A stretch of DNA of 64,000 bases from Allolobophora icterica (Eukaryota; Annelida; Clitellata; Crassiclitellata; Lumbricidae), in the NCBI GenBank assembly GCA_963556255.1, contig OY744604.1, forward strand, positions 94,097,875 through 94,161,874, given 5' to 3'. This document shows, piece by piece, positions 21,401-32,514 of this stretch. The notes under the pieces were generated by a model. It made no database searches, was not told the origin of the DNA, and saw only the letters and a program-made list of their open reading frames with translations. The first letter of the stretch is position 1; each line of letters begins with the position of its first letter. Made by a program: the position numbers and the translations under genes.

Positions 21401-23013
21401 CGAAGTACCTCCACGTTCTGGTTCCCCACGTAACCCCTCGTTGTTTTCATATCCGCTCCGAATTTTCCAGTTCCGCAGGCCTCTGCTATCACTTGTGCTT
21501 TGCATCCACATCTGAATTCAACCTCTCCACCATCTGACAGGTTTTGCAATGCTTGACACGCATTTCCACTGCATCCTTCCTTAACTCTGGTAACTTCAGA
21601 CTCTGTAGAAGTTGTTGTCGCTTCACAGGATTCTTTCTCCGCTCCCGCCGACTTCGAGTTTTCTTCTCTCCCTGTTTTGGATTTCTTTTTCTGGTTTCCA
21701 TATCGAGGTTTCCAGGTAGTCTGCATTCCTGCCACTTTCTGTGTAGGAATATTTCCAAACCTGCAATTTCGATAGGAATGCCCAGGTTTTCCACAAACAT
21801 AGCACACTCTGTCACTCATCCAATTCCTATTTTGACCTTTCATCTGCTGGTCAGTTCCTTTAGTAAACTGCGGTTTCGGAAACTTCTTTTCCGTTTTCCA
21901 AGTTTCTTCCCCAGCGTGTGGCTGATATGCTTGCTTTATTTTTCCTTCGTGTGCCTCGATGTATGTTTCAGCTAACTTAGCAACTTCCTGCAGATCTTTT
22001 GGCGCTCTCTCTCTCAAGAAAAGCGACAACTCCCGACTAACCACAGCAAGATACTGCTCCTTTACCAGCAAACTCTTCAGTCCCTCGAAGTCTTGAGTGA
22101 TCCCGGCGAGTTCAATCCATCGGCTCAAGTAACTGTCCAACCTAGTGATGAATTGCTGAGGCGATTCACCCACTTCCGGTTTACAGCTGTTGAACCGCTT
22201 ACGAAAACCCTCTTCTGTCAGCTGGTAACGCTTCAGCAGAGCGTCTTTCAATGCGTCGTAGTCATCGTACTGATCCGGAGGCATACGTGCATACACATCT
22301 AAAGCGCGCCCTTTGAGAAGTGCGGCCAAATATACGGCCCATTCCTGCCTATTCCATCTTCGCATAGTCGCATATTTCTCAAATCCTCGTAAATAGGCAT
22401 CCATATTATCTTTTCCATCCTCAAATGGTGGAAGGTTTGGCCCTTTTCTAGCGTCGATTGTCCTTTCGGATATCCGCATCTCTTCATGATCATCTTCGTC
22501 TTCCTCTTCAGATGCATTCACTACACTTGAGCCCCTACTACTGGTCTGTCGAATCATCTGCCCTTCGAGTCTAGCCTTTCCCAAAGCCAAGGCCTGCTCA
22601 TGCTGTTCCTTCTGTAATTCCAGAGCCTGAGCATGCACTTCTGCCTTCATCGTTTTCTCCAACTCCAATTTCTTGAGTTCTCGTTCTGCAGCTTTTTCTT
22701 CTCTTTCTGCAGCTTTTTCTCTTTCTTCGAACTCGGCTCGTTTTTCCACTTCCAATTTTTTTAGTGCGTTTGCCTCGCTTTCGGCCTTAGCCTCTCTCTC
22801 CAGTTTTCTCTGCTCAGCTTCGGCTCGCTTCTCGAATTCCAATTTCTGAAGTTCTCGTTCTGCAGCTTTGTCTTCTCTGACCGCTGCTCTCTCATCTCTA
22901 TCTAGAATTCTCTTTTGCCGCTCATCCTCTTCAGTTTGACATTTAGTAACGAACTGAAGTAGCTCTGGACCTTTCAAGCCACTTCGCTCAGCAAGACTTA
23001 TCCATTCCTCCAT
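18172..23013 (-). CDS. gag-pol: Gmr1-like gag-pol polyprotein, full-length frame (right copy)
   Basis: This is a 1,613-residue frame on the minus strand, identical to the left copy except for one residue (KIAEAS versus KISEAS) as far as both extend. The domain order is coiled coil, SCAN-like capsid, CCHC knuckle, DTG protease, HHCC-DD35E integrase, reverse transcriptase (FVTMPFGLVSAPATF, YLDD), and RNase H with catalytic acids in TDASNYG, TIEREGLAIVWAL and LETDHQPL. It ends in ADFLSRHM. Gag and Pol are fused without a frameshift or internal stop. The start codon follows a 386-bp leader after the PBS. Frame integrity implies recent activity, but the 3' LTR is missing (the palindrome centre begins 58 bp after the stop), so this copy cannot be complete. 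Confidence 0.93.
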   Translation of the reverse strand: MEEWISLAERSGLKGPELLQFVTKCQTEEDERQKRILDRDERAAVREDKAAERELQKLEFEKRAEAEQRKLEREAKAESEANALKKLEVEKRAEFEEREKAAEREEKAAERELKKLELEKTMKAEVHAQALELQKEQHEQALALGKARLEGQMIRQTSSRGSSVVNASEEEDEDDHEEMRISERTIDARKGPNLPPFEDGKDNMDAYLRGFEKYATMRRWNRQEWAVYLAALLKGRALDVYARMPPDQYDDYDALKDALLKRYQLTEEGFRKRFNSCKPEVGESPQQFITRLDSYLSRWIELAGITQDFEGLKSLLVKEQYLAVVSRELSLFLRERAPKDLQEVAKLAETYIEAHEGKIKQAYQPHAGEETWKTEKKFPKPQFTKGTDQQMKGQNRNWMSDRVCYVCGKPGHSYRNCRFGNIPTQKVAGMQTTWKPRYGNQKKKSKTGREENSKSAGAEKESCEATTTSTESEVTRVKEGCSGNACQALQNLSDGGEVEFRCGCKAQVIAEACGTGKFGADMKTTRGYVGNQNVEVLRDTGCSSVVVARKLVNQDQMTGEHEVCILIDRTIRKVPTAIIDIRTEYFTGRVKALCMKETLYDLVIGNIPGAKLRPRHSDKSTEVHEEDLPMKMENEVTKSEGQLNVASAIETRGMKEKAKALPKPLRVPEFQNDNITLEMLKKEQAEDSSLKKSWEFAAQKERPVTSTADRTVSFDVERGLLYRRFRSTHHNFGDEVKQLVVLAKLRIRVMEVAHGSILGGHIGIHKTQERILSQFFWPGCYSDIARYCRSCDICQKTLPKGRVQKVPLVKMPVIDTVFKRCVVDLIGPLPCSERGHRYILTLVDCASRYPECIALKQIDTCSVAEALLSIFSRMGVPLEILSDNGSQFTSEMMKEVGRLLSIKQLTSTPYHSQNCGLVERYNGVIKQMLRKMCAERVRDWDRYLDPLMFAYREVKNESTGFSPFEIIYARPVRGSMAILKELWTKEIAEPEAKSTYEYVIDLKSRLQETCRLAQENLQTAADKYKRSFDKHAKPRKFEPGDKVLLLLPTDSNELRMQWKGPFEVLKRFGEVDYVIQLPHRAKTFHANMLKRYYERQADVENSMSDDRVIDQAQVLGAAVVVEQLSDAEMKITGEGHLPLFNHLQTETYKDVEIGLDLTADQKKEVESLLEEFQDIFSDVPGRTNLVQHRISLTSTVPVRKRPYPVPYAMRQEMDNEIDNMIKLGVIEPSTSAYAAPMLLVRKSDGTNRPCVDFRDLNRITVFDAEPIPQAEEIFAKLAKSKFFSKFDLSKGYWGIEVEPESRDCTSFITHRGLYRFVTMPFGLVSAPATFSRAMRKLLDGSQDLDNYLDDVLCHTVEWVRHLRSLRDFFLRVRRAGLTLRPSKCKIGEESVVFLGHKVGDGVIQPNAEKIIKIAEASRPETKKQVRSYLGLVGYYRKFIPDFASLAAPLTDLTRKNQPNKVGWDETQEIAFQQLKKHLMNYPILRLPDWNSEFILQTDASNYGAGAVLIQEVEGVKHPVAYASRKFLPRETRYSTIEREGLAIVWALQKFQVYLYGKHFWLETDHQPLIHLQRANPVNGRLMRWALILQQYNFTIRSIKGCDNVGADFLSRHM

Positions 23014-23399
23014 GATGAAAAACAGTTAGCGCCGTGTATAAATGCAAAGTAGAGCAACTTAGCTTTATTATATACACTAAGCGACAGGCAAGTTAAACTA
23101 ACCTATATAGTTCAGAGAGTGATACTAGATGTACACTAAGTACCAGCTATAGTTCACTAATACAACTCATGCAGCCTAACTAAGTTTACTGCCCAAATAT
23201 TATATTCTTTCAACTAGAATATTCTACCCACAAGACCTGCATCTAATCTGAACTACAGATTGTTAATGTCTTCTTAAATTCAGAGAAAAATTCTCAATAG
23301 GCCTATTTCTCTATTAGCGACTAAAGCACAGCCTATGTCTACCTATATCAAACCAATGTGCACATTCAATGCACCGACAAAGCTCAACACAAGCTCACC

Positions 23400-23417
23400 A
23401 TCCCACTTCTGACACCA
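23400..23417 (-). other. Primer-binding site (tRNA-Leu type), right arm
   Basis: Exact mirror of the site at 13124-13141, lying between the LTR (23423-24573) and the gag-pol start at 23013. Confidence 0.65.
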
Positions 23418-23422
23418 AACAT

Positions 23423-24573
23423 TGTCAAGGATTGACAGAGATGGTAAGTTATGCCTGGTGTAATAGACATGGTGTTTATAAGCATTGTCGGGTCAACGAA
23501 AACACAGCATTAGTTTTCCAAAAGAAAATAGTCTTAAGCCAAAAGAAACTCAACTTTAGTATCAATTTACAGCTGATTCTATATGTCCATACGAATATTT
23601 ACATGTTCAAAACTATGGTGTATCTATTTAGAGCATTAGGCCTATATTGTCTACATGAATATCTCTCTTATACGTAGGGCCTATAAACGTTCATACGTTT
23701 AACATATCTAAAAGTTTGGCCTAACGGGTTACAACGTGTATTTAGTCTATATAATCTTATTCAACTCTAAAGCATTAAACGATGGCCGTTTCCCACCCAC
23801 AGGCCCCCCCCCCCCCACAGAACAAACTTTACAAGAGACTCACGACCCCCGACGTGTCGACGGGGTTGCAGTTTCTGTACTGGAGGATTGAAGGCACCCG
23901 TTGGTGCTGACAACGACGAACTCCGGTTCTGTTGACTGACCTTCTGCCCGTCCGTTGAAAACGACCAAGGTCCACGTTCGACTTCCAACGTCGGACGCAA
24001 AGACGCCAGTTGGTGCTGACACCGCCGAGACAGCCGACTGGCTTCGACCGTCCGTCCGTAGTGACCAGGAAAACGTCTGCGACCGTTCATTCACGGCCTC
24101 GATTCGACATCTCCGTCGAAGAACACGTTCACGACCTTGACTGTCCGTTGACTGTCGCCGCCCAACGTTTCTCTCTTCTGTCGACTTCGAGTGCGACTCT
24201 CTTCATCGGCGTTCCTTGCCCGAATCCCTGTCTTTCTCTAGATCCCACCTGTCGTCTAGGTCCGTCAAACCGCCCATCCCTTTTGGACCCCACGGCCATC
24301 GCCGACCATCGCTGCCTTACTAATATATTTATAACTCTACTGTTCCTAAGTTCGTTACAAACGATACATCTATATATACATACAATTCTATACTATGTAT
24401 ATATACTATACCCTTTGTACATTCTATCCTATAGTCCTATACGCCTATACGCCTATGCTTATACAGACGTACAATCAAACAACATCTATATTATATATAT
24501 ATACAAGTATTTTAACTATATCCACTCTTATGCAAGTTTACCTGTCTTAAGGTCAACTCGTGACACACTGACA
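23423..24573 (-). repeat. LTR of Gmr1-like element, right arm
   Basis: Reverse complement of 11969-13118, with one extra base in the poly-C run (13 versus 12). Ends are TGTCA/TGACA. A polypurine-like tract (CT-rich on the plus strand, 24574-24586) sits just outside it, as in the left arm. Confidence 0.65.
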
Positions 24574-25615
24574 GGTCTCCCCCTCTAGTTTTTGGATGGA
24601 GCATTTACTCCAAGATTTCTATGGAGTAGTCGCCCCGGGTGCTAGGCATGTTCGAAGTATTCACTTTACAATAGTTCCATTGGGATCCATTATCGTACAT
24701 TGAATTTATCGACTATTCTAGGTAAATCCTTAACTAAGTATGTACAAACTCTACAGTTGAGTTGACAAATCCTTTGGTAATGAAATCACAGGAGCGAAAC
24801 GCACAGCCGCGACAACAATCAATTAGATATAGAGATAATAGGTCATGAGACTGGGCCTCAGTGTCTATTGGAAACATATAATATTGGCTTTGTATCACAA
24901 ATGACCATAGCAATGATCAGTGTATACTCAAGCAAGTATGGGCCATGTATAGAATGTTCGTACATCTATGTAAAATATTCGTACAGCTATATAAACAAGC
25001 AGTGACTCAAATACTCTCTAGCATCAAACAGTAACTGTTCAGGAGAACGATAATTGAAAGTCTCTCCTATAATCAGTGGAATAAATTGAAACAAGGCGTA
25101 GGCCTATCACTCTCAATTAGAGTTATAAAACCACGCACCTCTAGTTACAGCCTGCGAGAGCCAAAAACGTGTACATATACAAGATAATATTGAGTGCATG
25201 TAACAATCAGAGAATAACAGTAATACCTGAACATCTGCACTATCTGAAGCACATGTGACACGTGACAATTAATGTGACATGAGACAAAAGAACTAGACAT
25301 CCGTCATCAAAAACATATGTATGTATGTATGTATGTAAGCATTTACGTATGTAAGTGTGTACGCATGTGTGTGTATGTATCTATGCATGTAGACAAGTAT
25401 GCGTGTGTCTGGCTATTTATATACCGCCTTTGCAGAACTTCGCAAAGGGTCATAGCTATATCTGCAGGGAACCCGTCCTAAGCAAAAAAAGAACCGGAAC
25501 GCCGGCGTCAGACGCCATGTTAATCTAGAAATGTTCCTGTGAAACCTGTCTAAAACATACAGGTCGTCAAAAAAGAACCGGAACGCCGTTCCGGTCCCAA
25601 CCGATCCCTGTAGAT

Positions 25616-28045
25616 TAGGGTGGAGTGAGAAAAAAAATTCTTTCCTTTTAATAAGCTAGACTATTAAAAATGTGTCAAATGTCCATAGTAACAATCCTGC
25701 CAAATGATATTATTTTCTGACAACTGCTTGATCGCCCTTCGCCCAATTGAAATAATTGGCATTGTAACCATTTAAGTGGGCGTTTAAATGCAAGTGCTCT
25801 GACATGGTGTCCAACTGCAAATGCTCAAAAGAATGGAAAGTTCCGGCAAAGGAACGCCAGTTCCTTCAAGACCAGAGAGGACCAAGAAAGATGATAATCG
25901 GCGGTATAGATCAAGAGGAGACGTCAAAATTAAAGAGGAAATCCGAGCGAGAAGAAGCCAATCTCAAACGAATGAAGAAGCATAAGGCTGGTGAGAAAAA
26001 AAGTCAAGCCAATTCTGCCGAAGACGACACGGACTCGTCGGACACTGACAGTGACAGTGCCACTGTCGATGAGATTGAGTACATTCCAGAATCAGTTAAA
26101 ACTAAGCCAAAGCAGAATCGCCAATGTCAAAGAATGACAATGTCGCTACCTTCACTCGCTAAAGCTTGCGATCGGACCGGAGTCTCGGATAGATCGGCTG
26201 CTGTATTAGCAACATCAGTTCTGCATGATCTTGGTCTCGTGTCGCCGATCGACCGATCTAAAGTAATCGATCGAAGCAAGATCCGCCGAGAACGCAGCAA
26301 AACTCGTAAGGAACTTCAGCAGAATGATTATCAGTTCGACCACACTCACACTGGCATGGAGGGAGTATTCTTTGATGGCCGCAAGGATCAAACTTTGACA
26401 CAAGTTCTCGGCGACGACAACAAGTACCACAAAAAAACCCTCACGGAAGAACACATAAGCATCATCGCAGAGCCGGGTTCTTCATACTTCAGCCACACGA
26501 CTGCGCCATCAGGCTCCAGCAAAGACATAGCTGAGTCATTAGTCGCTAGTTTGAAAGAGCGGAATGCGAAGACAGAGTACATTAAAGTTGTAGGGTGTGA
26601 CGGCACAAAATGTGAACACGGGACACATAGCGGGCGTTATTCGGCGACTGGAAGAAACCTTCCAGCATCCTCTGCAGTGGCTGGTATGTCTGCTCCATGC
26701 CAATGAGCTGCCCCTGCGCCATCTATTTCAGGCACTCGACGGCGAGACTACAGGCCCGCGCGGATTCTCTGGACCTATCGGAAAGAGGCTAGTGACGTGT
26801 AGCGAACAGCCTGTCTCTTCATTTGCACCAGTACAACTGACCGAGCAACTGTCCAGTGTCGACCCGAAGGAGTTGAGCACAGATCAGCGCTATCTATTGG
26901 AAATGTGCAATAGTATCAGCAAAGGTGAATGTAGCATCGATCTGGCAATGCGAAACCCTGGTTGCCTGAATCACTCACGATGGCTAACGACAGCCAATAG
27001 AATCCTCCGATTATATGTCAGCGACATGGAACCGTCACAGAATCTGAAAACGGTGGTGACGTTCATCATTCGCGTATATGCTCCAACGTGGTTCGCCATA
27101 AAAGCCCAGTCGTCATGCAAAGATGGAGCTAGGCACCTTCACCAGATCCTCGTCAAGTCACGATACCTCAGCCCTAAGCACAAGAAGATCGTCGACCCCG
27201 TCATTCATCGCAACGCATACTTCGCTCACCCGGAGAATCTCCTCTTAGCCAAGATGACGGACCATCGACCACACATACGTGAGCTGGGCCTGCGACGAGT
27301 GATGAATGCCAGAGCTGAAGCAGATCCCAATGGACAAATACGGAGGTTCAAGGTTCCCGCAAAACTCAACTTCAACGCTGTGGAATACTTCGACATGATC
27401 GACTGGGCAGTCTGCCCTATCTCGGAGCCTCCCGTAATCAAGGCAATGACAGACACTGAGCTAAGGGATCTCATCACGATGGAGGTGACTCCAACAGTCA
27501 CCTTCCCAAAATTCCCCAGCCACACGCAAGCTGTGGAAAGACACGTGAAGCTGGTGACCGAGGCGGCGATAGCTGTTTGTGGACAGAAATCGCGAGATGG
27601 CTTCATCCGTGCACGCGTCGCTTCTCGACAGCTAATGCCCACGTTCGAGTCAAAACGTGACTTCTTTCACTTCACCTTGTAACTGTTTGTGACTTTGAAA
27701 TCAAAGATACTGTAATAATCAAGGCATCTGATTGCATTAAGATGACTATTGACTGGTTGACTACCTTACCTAGACTGTGGAGCTGAGTGGACTCTAGTGT
27801 AGACTAGAGTGTAGAGTAGACTGTAGAGTGTAGACTAGAGTGTAGAGTGTAGACACTAATCTACCTATATCGTTCTGATGTCGCTTAGTATTGCAAAATA
27901 AAAAGTTGCGAAGGGCGATCAAAACATTAATCAAAATTCTTTTAATTTTTACACAGTGTTCTATTGATCTATTGGCACCTTTTGACATATGTAGCTAATT
28001 GAAATTCAGAAAAATTTTTTTTTTTGCCATTTTCACTCCACCCTA
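25616..28045 (+). mobile_element. hAT DNA transposon, right arm only
   Basis: The 2,430-bp element has terminal inverted repeats starting TAGGGTGGAGTGA. It is flanked by the perfect 8-bp target duplication CTGTAGAT (25608-25615 and 28046-28053). The left arm has the empty site with a single copy of that word (near 10930), so the insertion is younger than, or polymorphic between, the two arms. The interior carries a transposase gene with a single frameshift. 27690-27870 contains a short tandem repeat of TAGAGTGTAGAC-like words. Confidence 0.93.
25804..27682 (+). pseudogene. hAT-family transposase, broken by one frameshift
   Basis: The first frame (25804-26706) starts MVSNCKCSKEW, passes through a lysine-rich, acidic linker, and contains FFDGRKD (probable first catalytic Asp) and VVGCDGT (second Asp). 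Just after this, in the run of A at 26607-26610, one extra base shifts the frame. The rest continues in the next frame to 27682: NVNTGHIAGVIRRLEE, WLVCLLHANELPLRHLF (the CxxH motif of hAT transposases), NHSRWLTTANRIL (RW motif) and a helical C-terminus probably holding the last acidic residue. Total length is about 625 codons. It would cut and paste its own TIR-flanked DNA in the nucleus. As it stands the product is truncated before CxxH, so it should be inactive unless another copy supplies transposase. Confidence 0.85.
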
Positions 28046-28236
28046 CTGTAGATATATGTAGCAGGTGTTCAAGGGGTGACTTAAGATAGACTGAAAATGT
28101 CTCTTAAACTCCGACTAAATAGACCATTCACTGCTCGAGTAAGCATAGTATGCATGCAAACAAGTATGCCCCAGATATTTGTAATTGAATTGTCTCACCA
28201 AGCCATATGCCCCACATTTGCTTTAAGTTTGCTTAC

Positions 28237-28445
28237 CAGTTTTGTTGATATACTTTAATATTGTGAAGAGAAAAAATACTTCCCAGCAGGTCGAGGATCC
28301 AGTTGGATAAAATGGATCCTTGCAAGTCATCGACACTGGATGGGTAAAGTTTTGTATTGTTCATGTAACTGCAAGTGTAGCATGTGAAAACATCAGATGA
28401 TTCAATCGACATCACAACCAACAGCATTGACAATAGATGCATCAT
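28237..28445 (-). CDS. Candidate Ly6/uPAR-like first exon (right arm)
   Basis: Mirror of 10536-10744: signal peptide MMHLLSMLLVVMSIESSDVF then TCYTCSYMNN, open to a GTAAGC donor. It differs from the left copy at one residue (SNWILDLLG versus SNWTLDLLG). The same uncertainty applies to its family. Confidence 0.4.
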
Positions 28446-28679
28446 ACTGTCATCACAAGTGAGGATGATCAAGTAGACGACCTCAAGGTACTACCTCCGA
28501 CGCTCTCGGAACATTCTGTCATAATTTTTACCCTTCCTTCCATTCATCTCCAGCCGATTCACTCCATTCACATGATACGTGGATGGAAGTCTTCTCCTTC
28601 AGATGGATGTTGAATGTAGGCGCCATTGGATGACCTGTAGCACAAATGTTCTCTGGCAGTGTTCTTGATTGGCTTACCT

Positions 28680-29180
28680 CCTTTCTGCACGACCGCTCCT
28701 TCATGGTGGTAAACATCCACTAGGTCTCCTTGGGTCCCTGCTACATTTGACCTGTCTCAGGGCTCTGTCCTTGGCCCCCTTCTTTACATAATCTACACTG
28801 CCGACCTGGGGTCCCTGCTGGCGGCTTGGTCGGTCCTTAGCAAGTCCTATGCTGACGACCTGCAAGCCTATATACACTGCCCGGCTGTCCGCGCTGTTGC
28901 AGCGGTGCAAACCATGACCCATGTCATGGAGTCCCTGCAGGCTTGGATGTCCTCAAACCGCCTGCGGCTAAACCCCGCCAAGACGCAGTTTATATGGCTT
29001 GGCACTCCCCAGCAGCTCTCTAAAATAGATCTGTCTTCTCTTGCCTTGCAATTCCCACACCTTTCTTTCTCGACCTGGGTCCGGGACTTGGGAGTCATCC
29101 TGGACCAAGAACTTGCATTCACGCGACACATAAATCTTCTCTCTCTCGGGAGATCACCTTGAGTTGCCGGAGCTGGTAAG
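28680..29180 (+). mobile_element. CR1/L2-like LINE fragment, right arm
   Basis: Plus-strand mirror of 9801-10310: encodes QGSVLGPLLY, SYADDLQAY and NRLRLNPAKTQFIWLG in more than one frame. The match to the left arm ends at 29180, inside the loop-proximal part of the hairpin. The LINE's C-terminal half present in the left arm is absent here, replaced by the endonuclease-type retrotransposon. Confidence 0.85.
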
Positions 29181-32100
29181 AATAATGACGTCATCAGCGG
29201 ACAGTATAGGTTGGAAAATGTTAAGTCTTCCTAATTTTACAATCGTTTTGCGGATTCGGCAATCGTTAGATCTGGATTTTTACACCATCTCATCGACCTA
29301 CGACTCGTGACTCAGAGGATCTTATTAGTTGAGGACGATCCGCCCAGAACACGACACGTCTGGTTCGACAAACTTTCTTTATATCATCAACGATAATCCG
29401 CCTTTCAAAATATCGGTCTGCCATGTTTAAAGGCCTAGGACGTCACAGTCGCCAATGGCAACGTATTGTCATTTTAAATGGCGGCGTAACGGTAAACAAT
29501 CTGATCTGATTTAGAACACGATAAACGACGCTATTAGTATATCTCCCAAATGAGTCAAAAACCTTGCAAGGGGCAGGGCGTTTGCGGGGTGTGTTGGTCG
29601 TCATTTAAGACACATGCCTCAGATGGAACTATCCATCGGCACGGACCTCGATCTGCCCCGTGTCCGGGCTCTGACCAGCCACCGGCGGACGGCCCTGCAA
29701 ACCCTTTGACCGCAACGCAATCGTTTTCCACCATGAACCAACAGATCGCCTCTTCACAGGGTTTGTCAGCGGATGAAGACCTTCCGCCAAACGCTTCGCG
29801 CCTCTCACACCCTATTTTACCTGGTGTTCTCATTAAGAGAATCCCAAGAGCCGCAAGACCATCTTGTGCTGCTCTCCTGGGAGACCTAATACAAGCTATC
29901 GTGCAAGAACCTAATTGCATTGGCAAATGGTCTGATTTGCTGGCTTTCGGAGGAACCGTGCTGGCGAAACCTAAAAGAGGAGGGCGAAAGCACAACGTGA
30001 CGAAGACGATTCTGTCCCGCATTGCCGATTGGAAATCGAGGGGGTCAAACTATTCAACCAATGTTGGACTGAATTCGACGGATAAACCCAAGGCAACAAA
30101 ATACGACTCCACCAAGTATTTGGCGACGGCAGTTGCCAGGAAGCTGGAAGAAGGCAACTTCAAAGCAGCCATACGTCTCGTCTGCAGTGAGGATAAGCCG
30201 GCGCTGGAAACACCGGAAACTCTGGCCGCACTTAAGCATAAACACCCGCTCGCACCAGTGGACAGGAGAACACCTTGTGATCCAGACAGCTCAGAGCGCT
30301 TCATCGCGTTGCAGGTTTCCAAAGAAGAAGTCACTAGGGCAATCTCCTCTTTCCCATCGGGTTCTGCAGGCGGCCCCGACGGCATCACCCCACAGCACCT
30401 TAAGGATCTCGTGGCATTTGGAGTGGATGACAACATCTGCCAACATCTATCCGACCTTGTCAATATGCTTTTAAAAGGAGGTTTACCTGAAGAGGCGAAT
30501 GAGGTCATTTATGGAGCAAACCTTTTAGCCCTAAGCAAGAAGGACGGAGGCATCAGACCAATCGCGGTGGGCTACACCTGGCGCCGCCTGGCGGCAAAGT
30601 GCGCCAATTCATACGCGGTGACAAGACTGTCTCAGCTGCTCGCCCCCATTCAGCTTGGGGTAGGCATTCCAGGAGGTGCTGAGGCAGCTGTTCATGCAAC
30701 ACGTCGTTGGGTTACCACGATGCCTGAAGACAGCGTCCTAGTGAAGCTTGACTTCACTAACGCTTTTAACACTCTGCGCAGAGATTCGCTTCTAGAGGCA
30801 GTGGCTAGAGATATCCCAGAGCTCTATCGTTTTGCTCACGCCGCCTACTCCAACCGTCCACTGTTGCGTTATGGCTCGAATATCATACGATCTGAAGAAG
30901 GGACTCAGCAAGGCGATCCACTGGGCCCTCTGGAGTTCTGCCTTGTCTTACAACCGGTTCTGATAAAGCTGAGTTCGGATCTGCGCATTGGATACTTGGA
31001 TGACCTGACATTGGGGGGTAGCAAGGAGTCAGTGGCCGCCGATGTTCACCTTATTGCGCAAGAATCAAAGACGCTGGGTTTGCTATTACACCGCAGCAAA
31101 TGTGAGATCGCCTGCCAGAACATCCAAACGCCGATCGATGACCCGGCGTTTCAAGACTTTACAAAAATGGCCTTCGAACAGATGACCTTGTTGGGTGCAC
31201 CCCTGATACAAGGTCCAGCTGTGGATAAGGTTTTAGAAACGAAAGCTAACGATCTTGAGAGAGCAATCGCAAGACTATCCTTACTTCATACACATGATGC
31301 TCTGGTTCTGCTGAGAAACAGTTTAAGTATACCGAAGCTGTTATACAGTATGCGCACAGCCGTCTGTGCTGATTGCCCGGGCTTGGCTCGGTTCGACAAA
31401 TTGTTGAGAGAAGGTCTATCGACCATCCTGAATGTAAACCTTGACGATGACCGGTGGCTCCAGGCTTCTTTGCCGGTGAGAGACGGTGGTCTGGGAGTTC
31501 GTTGTGCATCTACGCTGGCACTTTCAGCCTTTCTGGCTTCTGCTGCTAGCACAACCGAACTGCAGACATGCATCTTACCAACAGAGTCGACTGAGATACC
31601 ATACGAACTGGTCAATTCAGCACTCACCGCGTGGAAGACCCTGACAGATGCAGAACCACCAACAGGAACAGCAACTCATCGCCAAAAGGAGTGGGATATC
31701 CGATACACAGACAAGGCGCGGACAGGCCTGCTCGAGTCCACCAGCTGTCCTCGCGATCGTGCTCGCCTGCTAGCTTCACAAGCACCTCATTCTGGTGACT
31801 GGATGCTAGCTCCTCCGGTGACTGCTTTGGGCCTTCGCCTCTCAGACGAGGAGATACGGATCGCAGTCGGGGTGAGGCTAGGCACGGCACTCTGTGAGCC
31901 GCACTTGTGCCACCACTGCCGAGAAAATGTCGACGCAAGAGGGCTTCATGGTCTGGTGTGTAGAGGAGGAGGAGGGAAACAACAGCGGCACGCTATGCTC
32001 AACGATGTGATCTGGAGAGCGCTGAGCAGAGCGAAAATCCCTGCTCAGAAAGAGCCTCTCGGCCTCTCAAGAGGAAATGGAAAACGACCAGACGGTGTCA

Positions 32101-32514
32101 CGCTGATTCCTTGGTCACGCGGACGATGCCTGACATGGGACGTGACAGTGCCCGATACCTACGCCACCTCCCACCTTGCCCACACATCCATCGGAGCTGG
32201 CGAAGCCGCGGAACATGCAGTTCTGATCAAGAGGGCGAAATACGCAACCATCACTAACACCCATACCTTTGTGGCGATCGCTTTGGAGACGGGCGGATCT
32301 TGGAGCGGTGAAGGCCTACAGTTCGTCGTGGAGCTGGGAAGCCGGATATCGGACTCAACGCACGATCCACTGGAGACATCATATTTGTTCCAACGGATTT
32401 CAGTGGCCCTGCAACGTGGAAATGCCATTTGCCTTTCCAGGACACTGCCACCTCTGTCTGAGTGACGCTAAGATGGCGCTTCAGATAATTAAATCATCAT
32501 TGTTAAATACAATA

